Source: Leptospiraceae bacterium (GTDB lineage: Bacteria; Spirochaetota; Leptospiria; Leptospirales; Leptospiraceae). From it: a DNA stretch of 64,000 nt. The notes below the pieces were generated by a model, which ran no database searches, was not told the origin of the DNA, and worked only from the letters and a program-made list of their open reading frames with translations. The position numbers and the translations under genes were made by a program. This document shows positions 1 through 10,533 of the stretch, piece by piece. The number at the start of each line of letters is the position of its first letter. Positions within the stretch are counted from its first letter, which is position 1. The stretch is taken from contig JACKPA010000006.1 of assembly GCA_024233865.1 (NCBI GenBank), positions 186,001-250,000 of the forward strand, in the 5' to 3' direction.

Positions 1-299
1 TGCTTGAAAAAGTTTCTTTAGAAAACCGTTTTACTCATTTTCCTTCTCAGCTATCAGGCGGTGAAATGCAGAGAGTTGCCATTGCCCGAGCTTTTATGAA
101 CAATCCAAGAATATTGTTTGCTGATGAACCTACAGGAAATTTGGATTCTAAAAACGGAGATACCGTTATGAAAATGTTGTCAGATTTAAACAAATCAACT
201 AACTCAATATTAATTATAGTTACACATGACCCAAAAATTGCTCGGTATGCTGATAAAATTTATACAATGAGAGATGGGGAATTGTCTCAAGGCAGATGA
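1..299 (+). CDS. ABC transporter ATP-binding protein, C-terminal part (cut by window edge)
   Basis: The reading frame is open from base 3, so the gene begins before the window. The visible part carries the ABC signature LSGGE at bases 51-65, Walker B followed by the D-loop (FADEPTGNLDS), and the switch histidine in IIVTHD. This is the nucleotide-binding subunit of a LolD/MacB-type exporter that drives the permease encoded next. The stop overlaps the permease start by four bases (ATGA), so the two are translationally coupled. Substrate is unknown; lipoprotein or lipid extraction from the inner membrane is the usual role of this subclass. Confidence 0.9.
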   Translation, partial: LEKVSLENRFTHFPSQLSGGEMQRVAIARAFMNNPRILFADEPTGNLDSKNGDTVMKMLSDLNKSTNSILIIVTHDPKIARYADKIYTMRDGELSQGR

Positions 300-2836
300 G
301 ATTACGTTTTATTTTTCAATTTATCCTAAGGGAGTTGCTGTATAAAAAAGACTATCCTCTACAAATTATTCTATCTATTGCGGTTGGAGTTGGAGCGGTA
401 GTAGGAATAAACTCCTATAAAGAAAATCTTTACAATAAAATTGAGAAAGAATCTAGAAACATTATGGGTGGGGATTTGGTAATAGAATCAAATTCCCATA
501 TAAACGAAGAGACCTACACCTACATTCGAGATAGTTTACCACAAGGCTCTATCTATTCAAAAATTATTAAGTTTTCATCTATGATTTATGGCACAGATTC
601 AAAAGAAAATTCTCTAGCCACGATTAAAGCCGTTGAATCAAATTTTCCATTTTTTGGAGAGGTTATCACTTCACCAAAAGATGCTTACCATAATTTGCAA
701 GCAGATGAAATTTTATTAGAAGAAAGTCTTGTTCAAAATTTAAATGTGCAAATCGGAGATAAAATCGGAATTGGAAAAACAGATTTTATTTTTAAAGGAA
801 CAATTATAAAGGAGCCTATAACTTCTGGGAGTTACTACGCTATGGCTCCTACGTGTATTATATCCATAAAAGACGTAGTAAAAACGGAACTCGAATCAAG
901 AGGAAGTCGGATACGCTATAGTTTAATTGTTAAGCTGCCCGAGCAAGTAGATTCTTTAAAACTAAAAGAATCCATTTTTAAAAAATTTATTCAAAAAGAT
1001 TTAATGGTTTATCACCACAGAGAAGCCGGTTCAAGAACACAAAAACTTATTACCAATACCTTGGATTATATGAGTTTTTTGGGTCTGAATGCTATGTTTA
1101 TAGGAGCTGTTACCATTGTCTTATCTTGCCGAAAAAAGGTTAAAGAAAAAGTTGGAGAAATAGCAATATTAAAATGTTTAGGAGCAAAAAATTGGTTTTA
1201 TATCACCTTATTTTTAATAGAGCTTTTGCTCCTTTCTTTCTTTGGAACTTTTATTGGAATCGGATTGGGTTATGTTTTGCAATATTTTTTACCAAACATA
1301 CAAGGTTTGGAATTCATGCTAGATATTGAACCAGGAATAGGTTTAAAACCTCTGCTAAGCGGAATTGGTATTGGTATGTTACTTCCTGTATTCATCACTA
1401 TAGAATCTATTTATAAAATAGGAAAAACAAGTCCTTTATTGGCTATAAGGTCAGATTTTGAAGTAAATATTAACCCAAAAATCAAACCACAAATCCAAAG
1501 TATAATTGAAGTAATTTTTGTTCTTTTCCTTTTTACAACTTTGTCCTTTTTAGAAATTCAAGATATTACAAAATCTTTACTTCTTTGTTTGGTTTTATTG
1601 TCCATACCGATTTTGCTCTACATCCTTTATTTTCTCTTTAGGCTTCTTACAAATTTTTTTTTACTATTTACAAAATTCCCTAAACATTTTCGGCTTATTT
1701 TGAAAAAAATCGAACAAACAGGTAACGGTCTTTCCATTATTGTACCTGGAGTTGGAACTTCACTTGTTATTTTGTTTATTGCTTTGGTTATGGAGGATAG
1801 CATATTAAATACAGGAGGTGGAATAGAGCAAATTGAAAAAAGACCAAATATGTTTGCAATGGATATTCGCAAAGAGCAGTTAGAAGAATTTATGACAATT
1901 TTAGGTGAATATCCAGTTAAACAAAAGTTATTTGCACCTGTTATTAACGCAAGATTATCCAAAATCAATGGTAAACCAATTCAAAAAGAAGATACCGAAA
2001 TCGATGCACTAAAACGAGACTGGAAATCTACTGCAAAAACTAGGGAATATTTTTTATCGTACAGAGAGGATTTATATGAAACAGAAAAGGTTTTAAGTGG
2101 AAAATTTTGGGAAAAAAGTGAACTCCCTCAAATTTCCATAGAAACAGAATTTTCAAAAGCATTGGGAGTTGGAATTGGAGATAGATTAGAGTTTAATGTG
2201 CAAGGCATTCATGTAGAAGGTTTAATTACAAATATTAGAATGGTCCAATGGATAGATATGAAACCTAATTTTGTTGTAATTTTTTCTCCGGGAACTTTGG
2301 AAAAAGCACCTGCTACTTATATAAGCTCTTTTAGAATTGATTCTTTTCCTCAAAGATATAAACTACAGAAAGAAACTATTGCAAAGTACCCGAACATAAC
2401 AACGATAGACATGGAAAAAGCCATAGACAGATTCACAGGTATTTTGAAGAAAATCACTAACATTGTAAAAATGATGACTCTATTTATTTTAATTTCCTCT
2501 ATCTTACTATTGATTACAACCTTAAACTCTTCCAAAAAAGAAAAAATAGAAGAAGCTACTTTATTGAAAATATTAGGGGGAACATCTATTATCCTTAGAA
2601 AAATTTATTCCATAGAAGCAATCTTAGTGGCATCCTACACATTTTTATGTGCCTTTGTTTTAACTGTCATTGCAAGCCATATATTACTCAATTATTTCTT
2701 AAACCTTTATGTCATTTTTCCTTGGTTGAAAATATTAATAATTTTTGGATTTGTAATTATCCTAATGGTTTCTATTTATATGATTCATATTCATAAAACT
2801 TTAAAGCAAGCTCCTGGAATAAATAGTTCAGTTTGA
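296..2836 (+). CDS. FtsX-type ABC transporter permease (846 aa)
   Basis: This is a large permease with an N-terminal membrane segment, a long periplasmic domain (about residues 40-250), a central group of hydrophobic helices (about 255-460), a second soluble domain and three C-terminal helices. The double FtsX layout and the length near 850 residues match the YbbP/LolC-E-like class of permeases that work with a LolD-type ATPase, which lies directly upstream with a four-base overlap. It probably moves lipids or lipoproteins at the inner membrane. I saw no break in the frame. The exact substrate cannot be read from sequence. Confidence 0.85.
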   Translation: MRLRFIFQFILRELLYKKDYPLQIILSIAVGVGAVVGINSYKENLYNKIEKESRNIMGGDLVIESNSHINEETYTYIRDSLPQGSIYSKIIKFSSMIYGTDSKENSLATIKAVESNFPFFGEVITSPKDAYHNLQADEILLEESLVQNLNVQIGDKIGIGKTDFIFKGTIIKEPITSGSYYAMAPTCIISIKDVVKTELESRGSRIRYSLIVKLPEQVDSLKLKESIFKKFIQKDLMVYHHREAGSRTQKLITNTLDYMSFLGLNAMFIGAVTIVLSCRKKVKEKVGEIAILKCLGAKNWFYITLFLIELLLLSFFGTFIGIGLGYVLQYFLPNIQGLEFMLDIEPGIGLKPLLSGIGIGMLLPVFITIESIYKIGKTSPLLAIRSDFEVNINPKIKPQIQSIIEVIFVLFLFTTLSFLEIQDITKSLLLCLVLLSIPILLYILYFLFRLLTNFFLLFTKFPKHFRLILKKIEQTGNGLSIIVPGVGTSLVILFIALVMEDSILNTGGGIEQIEKRPNMFAMDIRKEQLEEFMTILGEYPVKQKLFAPVINARLSKINGKPIQKEDTEIDALKRDWKSTAKTREYFLSYREDLYETEKVLSGKFWEKSELPQISIETEFSKALGVGIGDRLEFNVQGIHVEGLITNIRMVQWIDMKPNFVVIFSPGTLEKAPATYISSFRIDSFPQRYKLQKETIAKYPNITTIDMEKAIDRFTGILKKITNIVKMMTLFILISSILLLITTLNSSKKEKIEEATLLKILGGTSIILRKIYSIEAILVASYTFLCAFVLTVIASHILLNYFLNLYVIFPWLKILIIFGFVIILMVSIYMIHIHKTLKQAPGINSSV

Positions 2837-2895
2837 TTTTTAACCTTGACTCTTTACATTTGCTCGTTTTTTTAGCAACAATAAAAATATCCTGC

Positions 2896-3864
2896 TTAAT
2901 CCCTGTCTTTTTCCGCAAGCCATTCAGTTGCTGCGGGCCAGGTTTCATAAGGAGCATTGATCCCACATACAATGTCTAAATGACCATAGCGAGAGCGACT
3001 ACCGTATTCCTTTCCAAAGATCATATATTTACTTGGACACTTTAATCTGTCTCTCGTCCACTCAACACCATCCACTGCACAAACCCAATCTCGGTCACCT
3101 ACCATCATAAACGCCGGAGTCACAATCCTTCTATCGTCCACATAATGGTTAAAACCACCGGATATACGAGGCATTCCTTCCGCAGCTGATATAGCTTTGA
3201 TCTGATTCCATTCCAAAACAGAAATTTTTTGAACGGTATTGTGAATTAATGCTCTCTTCACTTCAGGAGTGACATTATCCGCACTCCATATAAATCTTGT
3301 AAAATAAGTATCTCTATCTACTATCGGTAGCGTAAACTTAAACCATGTATCTACCGGATAATATAAATAAGCGCTGATATAATCCATCCAGGTTCTGACA
3401 TGATTAATGGTAGAAAATGTATAGGTTAGAGAGGAAGCAAATGTTGTTAAACTCTGCAAATTGGATGCCTTGTGTCTGATTTGATAAAAAAATCCAAGAA
3501 TTCCACCGAGGGAATGTCCTACCCAGTGTAATTTACCAACTTTGCTATCTTCCAGAATAAATTCGATGGCAGCAGGTAGATCACACAAAAGATAATCGTC
3601 ATTCGACCATATATCCCCTCTACCCGTATGGGGACCGTCGCTACCAGTACGCCCCCTTAAATCTAAACTATATACTTGATAACCTTCATCTATCAAGTAT
3701 CTTGCAAAATTATATCCTGGTACACCAATGTCCCAAACCGTATGATTAGATGCAATTCCATGTAAAAGAAAAACAGGATATTTTCGGGTTATATTATGAT
3801 TTTCGTATTTATATAAGGCAATATTCCAATGGTCAGTAGTTTTTAAAATGATCTTTTGTTTCAT
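2896..3864 (-). CDS. alpha/beta hydrolase
   Basis: The protein has 322 residues and a typical lipase/esterase fold. It shows the oxyanion-hole HG motif (LLHGIASNHTVW), the nucleophile elbow GHSLGG, an acidic residue in the GDRDWV segment and a late histidine in YGHLDIV, which together complete a Ser-Asp-His triad. No signal peptide is evident, so it is probably cytoplasmic. It overlaps the upstream acyl-CoA ligase gene by four bases, so both are likely co-translated and act on the same acyl substrate, for example as a lipase or thioesterase-like partner. Substrate unknown. Confidence 0.85.
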   Translation of the reverse strand: MKQKIILKTTDHWNIALYKYENHNITRKYPVFLLHGIASNHTVWDIGVPGYNFARYLIDEGYQVYSLDLRGRTGSDGPHTGRGDIWSNDDYLLCDLPAAIEFILEDSKVGKLHWVGHSLGGILGFFYQIRHKASNLQSLTTFASSLTYTFSTINHVRTWMDYISAYLYYPVDTWFKFTLPIVDRDTYFTRFIWSADNVTPEVKRALIHNTVQKISVLEWNQIKAISAAEGMPRISGGFNHYVDDRRIVTPAFMMVGDRDWVCAVDGVEWTRDRLKCPSKYMIFGKEYGSRSRYGHLDIVCGINAPYETWPAATEWLAEKDRD

Positions 3865-5801
3865 ATATGCTCTCCATACATTTCTTCTATCAAATTATGA
3901 TACTTCGCATGTACTATATTTCTTTTAATCTTTTGTAGGTTGGTTAACGTTTCTCCTATTTTCAGTTTTTCTGGAAGAAATCGAAGTGCTGTTACTCTTT
4001 CAAAGCTCTTAAACCCATTTTCTTCACTTATCAATTTATGTATTACATTAGCAAACAAGTGTATCAATGCCTTATTTTCATTTAAATTTACAGAATAATC
4101 AAATTCGTCTTTAATGTATCCTGCATCTTTTATCTTTTCGTAACTGGGCCAGATCAATGCTCCGAGATGTTTTTTATCCTGACCAACAACAACCGCCTGC
4201 TCTATTAATTTATGCTGGGTGAGTATAACTTCAATTGGAACAGGTTCCACGTTCTCACCACCCAATAGCACAATGGTATCTTTTGCCCTTCCCTTAATAC
4301 TGATCGCTTTATTCGCATACATAACACCAATATCACCGGTATTCATCCAACCATCATTTAAAACTTGGGATGTAGCCACAGGATTTTTATAATATCCTTT
4401 CATTATACCTGGTCCTTTAACAAAAATAACTCCCTGCTCCCCAATTTTCGCTTCTCTTCCATCTTCTTTAATTAGCTTAACAGTTGTACCTTCGGGAGTA
4501 AAACCAACTGTGCCTTCTATAATTTTTCCTTTGGCTCGTAGAGAAATTAAAGGAGAGCACTCGGTCATTCCGTAACCTTCGTATACTGGTATGCCTATTG
4601 CATTAAAAAACTCATCTATATGAATTGGTAACGCACCTCCACCAGAAAGAGTCCCTCTTAATTCTCCTCCAAGCATAGCCCGGACCCTCATTAGAAATAG
4701 AGGATCCATATACATATCGGGAAGTGTTAAGGTTGCAATTGTAAAAACCGCCTTTACTTTTTCAATCAAGATTTCAAAAATATTTTTGGGTCGAGTGTCT
4801 GTTGTATTTCCATCAAGTATATTTTTTGCTCTTCTTACGTTTTGTTTGATTTTATAGGACAAATCAAAAAGTTCTCGATTCAATGCTTCTGTCTTTTCAA
4901 TACGCTCATGCAATTTGTGGTACAACTGTTCCCATAAGCGAGGAGCAGATGCCATGATCGTAGGCTTTACACGAATAAAATCTTCCATCAAATCTTTTGG
5001 ATTGGTGTAATAAAAGCAAGCACCGGAATTAATTATAGTGTACAACATAAATCTTTCAAAAATATGCCACACGGGGAGAATGGAAAGAACCCTATCTTTT
5101 TCGGTCAGTTCCAAATATTTAGGAACAACCTCTATTTGATAGATCATGTTGGAATGAGTCAGCATTACACCTTTTGGATTCCCCGTTGTTCCGGATGTAT
5201 AGATAATTGTAAATAAATCATCTCCTGTAATCGAATCTGCCATTTTATTCAATGTATTTGGATGGTGGTCTAACAGATGGAAATTTTCTTTTAGAATTGT
5301 GTGTATACTGAAAAAATTATTTTTCTCAAGGACATCAAGAGGAAAAGCCTCATCCATGATAAAAGTAGGAATGTCCTTTTCTGATATGATTTTTGAAATT
5401 TTTTTATACAACCTAAAGTGTTCAATAAACACCATGGAAGACTCGCTATGTTCCAGAATAAAACCGATCTCGCCCACTGTGGAATCAGCCCCCCGAGGAA
5501 CGGTTATCGCACCTGCCATCAAGATTGCCATATCCGAAATCAGCCACTCTATACGATTATCAGAAAATATGGCAACTTTTTCTCCCTTTTTTAGCCCTTT
5601 TTCAATCAAAAATAAAGACAGGATTTCCGCCTTTCTGTACAATACGGAGAATTCCTCAGGTCTAAAGTATTTATGTCTATCTTTTGTATAAAATGCTTGT
5701 TCCTCATGATGGACCGCTCTTTCGAAAACATCCAATAGAGTTTTTATTTGTTTGTCTGGCTTGAAATTAACAATAGGTTTATGGTGAACGTTTTTTTTCA
5801 T
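3861..5801 (-). CDS. AMP-dependent long-chain acyl-CoA synthetase (646 aa)
   Basis: This belongs to the ANL superfamily, which activates a carboxylate with ATP and transfers it to CoA. The phosphate-binding loop YTSGTTGNPKG, the GYGMTE motif and the TGDIG motif are all present. Length near 640 residues and the long insertion around residues 300-370 fit the long-chain FadD15-like class. The start is supported by GGAG eight bases upstream. It is followed by the hydrolase gene with a four-base overlap, and a close paralogue sits just beyond rlmN, so the cluster looks devoted to fatty-acid activation and lipid remodelling. Confidence 0.9.
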   Translation of the reverse strand: MKKNVHHKPIVNFKPDKQIKTLLDVFERAVHHEEQAFYTKDRHKYFRPEEFSVLYRKAEILSLFLIEKGLKKGEKVAIFSDNRIEWLISDMAILMAGAITVPRGADSTVGEIGFILEHSESSMVFIEHFRLYKKISKIISEKDIPTFIMDEAFPLDVLEKNNFFSIHTILKENFHLLDHHPNTLNKMADSITGDDLFTIIYTSGTTGNPKGVMLTHSNMIYQIEVVPKYLELTEKDRVLSILPVWHIFERFMLYTIINSGACFYYTNPKDLMEDFIRVKPTIMASAPRLWEQLYHKLHERIEKTEALNRELFDLSYKIKQNVRRAKNILDGNTTDTRPKNIFEILIEKVKAVFTIATLTLPDMYMDPLFLMRVRAMLGGELRGTLSGGGALPIHIDEFFNAIGIPVYEGYGMTECSPLISLRAKGKIIEGTVGFTPEGTTVKLIKEDGREAKIGEQGVIFVKGPGIMKGYYKNPVATSQVLNDGWMNTGDIGVMYANKAISIKGRAKDTIVLLGGENVEPVPIEVILTQHKLIEQAVVVGQDKKHLGALIWPSYEKIKDAGYIKDEFDYSVNLNENKALIHLFANVIHKLISEENGFKSFERVTALRFLPEKLKIGETLTNLQKIKRNIVHAKYHNLIEEMYGEHI

Positions 5802-5836
5802 AGTAATTTACTCCAAAATTTTCATCTTGTAATTCA

Positions 5837-6862
5837 TCAACCTTTCAAGGATAACATTCCGCAAGCTCCAAAAATGTCCTTTCCAGGTGATTTTCGATTC
5901 ATCACGGGTACATTAGCATCTTGGAGTAAATCCATAAACTTTTGAGCTTCTTCGTCTGTCGGTCGTTTCCACCCGTTAAAATCCGTATTCAAAGGAATCA
6001 AGTTGATTTTACAATCCATTGACTTTGCAATTTTTATTAAGCGAGTTGCATTCTCTTTTCCCATATTTACTTTGGGGATCATAATGTATTCAAAGGTAAT
6101 TCTTCTTTTTAAAACTTGAGTGAATTCTTTTGCGGTTTTTAATAACTTTTCCAAAGGATATTTTTTATCTATATTCATAATAGTACCTCTAGTGCTAGGG
6201 TTTGGATGGTTCAAAGATATGGCAAAATTAAAAGGCTCTTTGTTTTTAATAAACCTTTCAATACTGGGGATAACTCCTGATGTCGAGATTGTTATTCTTT
6301 TTGCTCCCAAGTCAAAAGCTTCAGGATCATGGAGGATATGGGCTGCACTTACTACGGAAAAATAGTTGTGCATCGGTTCACCCATTCCCATAAATACTAT
6401 ATTAGTAGCTCTTTCTCCAACCAACTCTTCGATTTGAATTACTTGATCTATGATTTGCCATGTTTTTAGGTTCCCTTCAAAATTCAAAAGACCTGTAGCG
6501 CAAAAAGCACACGCCAATGTGCACCCAACTTGCGAAGATACACAAATCGTTTTTCTCTCTCCCCTATTGGAAGGAATCCAAACTGCTTCTACTAATTTTT
6601 CATTTCCTACATCAAAGGTCATTTTTTGCGTTCCGTCAACCGACTTTAACCTTTTAACCAGTTGAATTTTAGGAATGCTCGCGACTTCTTCTAGTTTGTT
6701 TCGTAAACTTTGCGGTAGATTGGTAAATTGGTTGAAGCTATAGTAGTTTTGCTTATGAAGACCATTGTATAATTGCTTCGCTCTATATTTACTTTCTCCA
6801 ATAGATAAAACAAAATCTTCTAATTTAGGAATGGTTAGTCCTTTTAATACAATTTTTTCCAT
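5837..6862 (-). CDS. rlmN: 23S rRNA (adenine2503-C2)-methyltransferase RlmN
   Basis: This radical-SAM enzyme methylates C2 of A2503 in 23S rRNA (and A37 in some tRNAs). The C-x3-C-x2-C cluster motif is seen in GCTLACAFC. The methyl-accepting Cys sits in the preceding ICVSSQVGC segment, and the second essential Cys lies near the end in FGACGML. I prefer the ATG at 6862 (341 residues, starting MEKIVLKG). A start at 6892 would add ten residues and overlap the upstream ligase gene by 20 bases. It lies between two acyl-CoA ligase genes, probably by chance of operon packing. Confidence 0.93.
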   Translation of the reverse strand: MEKIVLKGLTIPKLEDFVLSIGESKYRAKQLYNGLHKQNYYSFNQFTNLPQSLRNKLEEVASIPKIQLVKRLKSVDGTQKMTFDVGNEKLVEAVWIPSNRGERKTICVSSQVGCTLACAFCATGLLNFEGNLKTWQIIDQVIQIEELVGERATNIVFMGMGEPMHNYFSVVSAAHILHDPEAFDLGAKRITISTSGVIPSIERFIKNKEPFNFAISLNHPNPSTRGTIMNIDKKYPLEKLLKTAKEFTQVLKRRITFEYIMIPKVNMGKENATRLIKIAKSMDCKINLIPLNTDFNGWKRPTDEEAQKFMDLLQDANVPVMNRKSPGKDIFGACGMLSLKG

Positions 6863-6872
6863 AGTGTTTATC

Positions 6873-8753
6873 TTAAATATACATACTCGCAATTAGACTT
6901 TCGTATTTCTCATGGATTACCTTTCGTTTCATTTTGTAAAGGCTTGTTATTTCCACCCCTACTTCAAATGGTTTAGGAAGAAATCGAAAATCATTCACTT
7001 TTTCAAATGATTTAAAGCCGTTGGCAGAAGAAACGGTCGATTTTAGGATATTCATATAATGTTGTCGGACTTCTACGTTTTTATTGAGATCACCTTTTTC
7101 ATCATTCACACTAAAACGATTTTCTTTGAGTTTGTCGTAATTGGGCCATATCAAAGCCGTAAGGTACTTCCTATCTTGTCCTACAACAATTACTTGGCTG
7201 ATAAAGGAATCTTCTATCAATAAATTTTCGATTGGTGCCGGTTCAACGTTTTCCCCCCCCAGCAATACTATGGTATCTTTCACCCGACCTCTAACCGAGA
7301 GCATACCATTGTGACTGAAAAATCCCAAATCTCCTGTATTCAGCCAACCTTCTTTCAAAACATTTTTGGTAGCTTCTTCATTTTTATAATATCCTTTCAT
7401 AACTTGAGGACCTTTGACGTGAATAACTCCAAGTTCACCTATTTCAACTTCCCCGCCTTTGTCGTTTAAAATTTTTACTTCACATCCCTTTAAAGGCAAC
7501 CCGACCGTTCCTTGTACGACTTTATCTTTATGACGACAACTAATAACAGGTGAGCACTCTGTCATTCCATATCCTTCCAAGACAGGAATTCCGATAATAT
7601 TAAAAAATTCATCCACATGAGGTGGTAAAGCACCTCCACCGGATATGGTTGCTCTCATTTCTCCTCCAAGAGCTTCCCGAATTTTTGAAAAAAGCAGCAT
7701 ATCAAAAGCTTTGGATGGTAGGTATAAATTTACAGCTCCAAATAAAGAAAGAGCCGTATTCCCCATGATTTCCACATCACTTTCTTTGTTTTGTTTTAAG
7801 TTTTTTCCTTGCAAATAATCTAAGCCCTGTTTGAACATTTTGCTAACTTCAAAACCAGTGTTAAATAAAAATTGACGATATGGTTCAGATTTTTCAAGTT
7901 TGCTTTTGATTCCCAAATATAAATTTTCCCAAAGCCTGGGAGCTGATGCCATGAAAGTAGGTTTGACCTTTAAAAAATCTTCCCGTAAGTCTCGAACATT
8001 GGTATAGTAGATGCCGGATCCATTTGCCATAAGTAAATACATAACGGCTCTTTCAAATACGTGCCAAACCGGCAAAATAGATAAAGCCCTGTCTTTCGAT
8101 TTCACTCCAACCATTGGATTTACGGCAGTAATATTAAAGACCATATTTTTATGGGTCAACATTACGCCTTTGGGTGTACCGGTTGTTCCAGAAGTGTAAA
8201 TTATGGTATATAAATCATCTTCGGTAACATTTTTAGTCCTAATTTTTAAATCATACAATAATGAATTTCGTAATTTTTCTCCACGATCTATCAGCGTATA
8301 AAGACCTACAATTTTATCATCGTTGGAACGAAATTTTTTATCCATAATGATAATTTTTTTCAAATCAATAGATTCTAAAAAGGTAGATATGTTTTTAAGA
8401 ATTTTTTCATTTTCGATAAAACAAAATTTGGTTTCGCTATGTTCAATGATAAATTGTATTTCTTGGGGTGTTGAATCTGTTCCGCGTGGCACATCACAAG
8501 CTCCGTTTAATAGAATTGCCATATCAGCAATTGTCCACTCTAAGCGATTATCAGCAATCAAAGCCACCTTGTCACCTGGTTTTAGTCCTAATTCATAAAG
8601 ACTTAGAGCCAAATTTTCAGCTAACCGATAAGTTTCTACAAAACTGATTCCCTCAAACTTTTTATTAGAATTTTTTGAAAAGAAAACTTTATTGTTTCCG
8701 AATTTTTTAAGGGTATACTGGAACATTTCATTTAGTGTTTTATAATCGCTCAT
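6873..8753 (-). CDS. AMP-dependent long-chain acyl-CoA synthetase (626 aa)
   Basis: This is a second ANL-family ligase, clearly paralogous to the one at 3861-5801: same length class, YTSGTTGTPKG phosphate loop, GYGMTECSP motif, TGDLG and the shared LLGGENVEP segment near the C-terminus. It forms acyl-AMP and then acyl-CoA from a long-chain fatty acid. The two ligases probably differ in chain-length or partner preference. It is divergent from the histidine kinase gene, and about 135 bases of AT-rich DNA between them would hold both promoters. Confidence 0.9.
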   Translation of the reverse strand: MSDYKTLNEMFQYTLKKFGNNKVFFSKNSNKKFEGISFVETYRLAENLALSLYELGLKPGDKVALIADNRLEWTIADMAILLNGACDVPRGTDSTPQEIQFIIEHSETKFCFIENEKILKNISTFLESIDLKKIIIMDKKFRSNDDKIVGLYTLIDRGEKLRNSLLYDLKIRTKNVTEDDLYTIIYTSGTTGTPKGVMLTHKNMVFNITAVNPMVGVKSKDRALSILPVWHVFERAVMYLLMANGSGIYYTNVRDLREDFLKVKPTFMASAPRLWENLYLGIKSKLEKSEPYRQFLFNTGFEVSKMFKQGLDYLQGKNLKQNKESDVEIMGNTALSLFGAVNLYLPSKAFDMLLFSKIREALGGEMRATISGGGALPPHVDEFFNIIGIPVLEGYGMTECSPVISCRHKDKVVQGTVGLPLKGCEVKILNDKGGEVEIGELGVIHVKGPQVMKGYYKNEEATKNVLKEGWLNTGDLGFFSHNGMLSVRGRVKDTIVLLGGENVEPAPIENLLIEDSFISQVIVVGQDRKYLTALIWPNYDKLKENRFSVNDEKGDLNKNVEVRQHYMNILKSTVSSANGFKSFEKVNDFRFLPKPFEVGVEITSLYKMKRKVIHEKYESLIASMYI

Positions 8754-8889
8754 TTCATTATCCCATTATTTTTTATTAAATGCTATTATTCTATCTAAGA
8801 TTTTTTTTTTATTGATTTTAACAACGAAATTAATAAATAAAAAAGTAAATAGTAAACAATTTAGAATAGTTCTACAAAAAAATAAATAC

Positions 8890-10368
8890 ATGGAAATGGA
8901 TATAAAATACTTTTGTTCGATTTTGGATAATATGCATCAATTGATCTGTAGGTTTCTGCCAGATACTACCTTAACCTATGTGAACAAAGCTTATTGTGAA
9001 TATTTTCAGAAAAAGCGAGAAGAATTAATAGGGAAACAATTTGTAGTTTTAATTCCGGAAGAGGAGCAAAAACAAGTTCAAAATAATATTTTATCTGTTC
9101 AAGGCAGTATAGCGAATTCCATAGAGCATAAAGTAATTTTATCAAATGGAGAAATAAGATGGCATAAATGGATAAATATAGCTATATTTGATGAAAATGA
9201 TAATGTAATAGAGTACCAGGCTGTAGGGGAAGATATAACCGCACAGAAAGAAGCGGAAGTAAAATTAAAAAAAACAACAAGAGAACTGGTTGTATCCAAT
9301 CTTGAATCTTTTAAAATATTGGAAAACAATCCGATTGGAATCAACGTTTTGAATGAGTTTGGAATTTTGGTATATGCAAACCACGCATTTTGCAATTTAT
9401 TCGGATATGATTTGAAGGAATTACTATATAAACCTTTTTATCAACTTTTTCCAAAAGACGAAAATTCATTTTATTCAAATTTATTCTTAAAATTCTATAA
9501 AAATGATGAAAAAGAATTTCTTATAGAGAAGGACATTTTAACTAAATCCGACAAATCCATTAGTGTATTAATGCAGGGTGTTAAATACTTTCAATCTGAC
9601 AAAAGCATAAAAGTAATAATGTATGTTGTTGATCTGACGGATATAAAAATTGCCAAAGATAATACGGAAAAAGCATTAGAACACGAAAGGCATCTCAATG
9701 AATTGAAGAGTCGTTTTATTATGTTTGTTTCCCATGAGTTTAGAACTCCCATAACGGTTATAAAAAGCTCCGTACAAATATTGGAAAAATATTTCGACAA
9801 GATTGATAATGCAAAAAAATTGTCTTTGCTAGAAGACATTAATCATGCTTCCAATTATTTGGTAACTTTATTGGATGATGCTGTGTTTATTGATAAAGTA
9901 GAAACGGGCAAACTCTCCATTGCTTATACTCCACTCAATATCAAATTTTTTTGTGAAGATATTATCAACGAAATAAAAAGACAAAAAACTCTACCATTAA
10001 ATATAAATACCATCTATCTTCTGGAATATGAATCTTTTCATACGGATCCTACACTTGTCAAATATATACTGTTAAATTTATTATCTAATGCGATTAAGTA
10101 TTCCAACGGAAAGCAAACTATTTTGAAAGTTCGGACATACCATAATTCAATTTGCTTTACATTAGCAGACAAAGGAATTGGAATCCCAGACAAAGATAAG
10201 AAATTTTTGTTTACTGCTTTTCATCGAGCTAAGAATGTCAAGAACATTGAAGGAATAGGACTGGGATTGGTTATTGTCAGACAAGCTGTAAACCTGCTAA
10301 AAGGTAAAATTATGGTTAGAAGTAAAGAAAAAATTGGTACTGTTGTTAGATTGCTACTTCCGAAATAA
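8890..10368 (+). CDS. PAS-domain sensor histidine kinase
   Basis: The order of parts is a PAS domain (about residues 10-120), a second PAS (about 140-255), a HisKA dimerisation helix with the phospho-accepting His in FVSHEFRTP, and a HATPase with N-box NLLSNAIKYS, G1 DKGIGIP and G2 GIGLGL. No transmembrane segment is present, so it is a cytoplasmic sensor. The frame can be extended to a TTG at 8812, but that TTG looks more like part of a -35 element (TTGATT, 16 bases, TAAATA). I therefore use the ATG at 8890. There is no Shine-Dalgarno in front of it. No response regulator is adjacent, so it is an orphan kinase. Confidence 0.88.
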   Translation: MEMDIKYFCSILDNMHQLICRFLPDTTLTYVNKAYCEYFQKKREELIGKQFVVLIPEEEQKQVQNNILSVQGSIANSIEHKVILSNGEIRWHKWINIAIFDENDNVIEYQAVGEDITAQKEAEVKLKKTTRELVVSNLESFKILENNPIGINVLNEFGILVYANHAFCNLFGYDLKELLYKPFYQLFPKDENSFYSNLFLKFYKNDEKEFLIEKDILTKSDKSISVLMQGVKYFQSDKSIKVIMYVVDLTDIKIAKDNTEKALEHERHLNELKSRFIMFVSHEFRTPITVIKSSVQILEKYFDKIDNAKKLSLLEDINHASNYLVTLLDDAVFIDKVETGKLSIAYTPLNIKFFCEDIINEIKRQKTLPLNINTIYLLEYESFHTDPTLVKYILLNLLSNAIKYSNGKQTILKVRTYHNSICFTLADKGIGIPDKDKKFLFTAFHRAKNVKNIEGIGLGLVIVRQAVNLLKGKIMVRSKEKIGTVVRLLLPK

Positions 10369-10478
10369 GTATCCCTCAAATATTCTCTATCGATTCACAA
10401 TTCAGACTTATTTCATCAATGATGGAAAAATGAGAAGAGTTTTTTTGAGAAGATTGTTACTAAAAAATCTAAAATACC

Positions 10479-10514
10479 AAAAAATAGAGCTATATAAACA
10501 AAAACATAGCTCTA
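10479..10514 (-). terminator. rho-independent terminator of the ArsM-like operon
   Basis: A nine-base perfect inverted repeat (TAGAGCTAT at 10485-10493 with ATAGCTCTA at 10506-10514) is followed, in the minus direction, by six T residues (the A run at 10479-10484). It lies about 20 bases after the stop of the small Cys-rich gene, so it closes that transcript. The opposite strand lacks a T run after the stem, so termination should be mainly one-way. Confidence 0.7.
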
Positions 10515-10533
10515 AAAATGGTTGTCATCTATC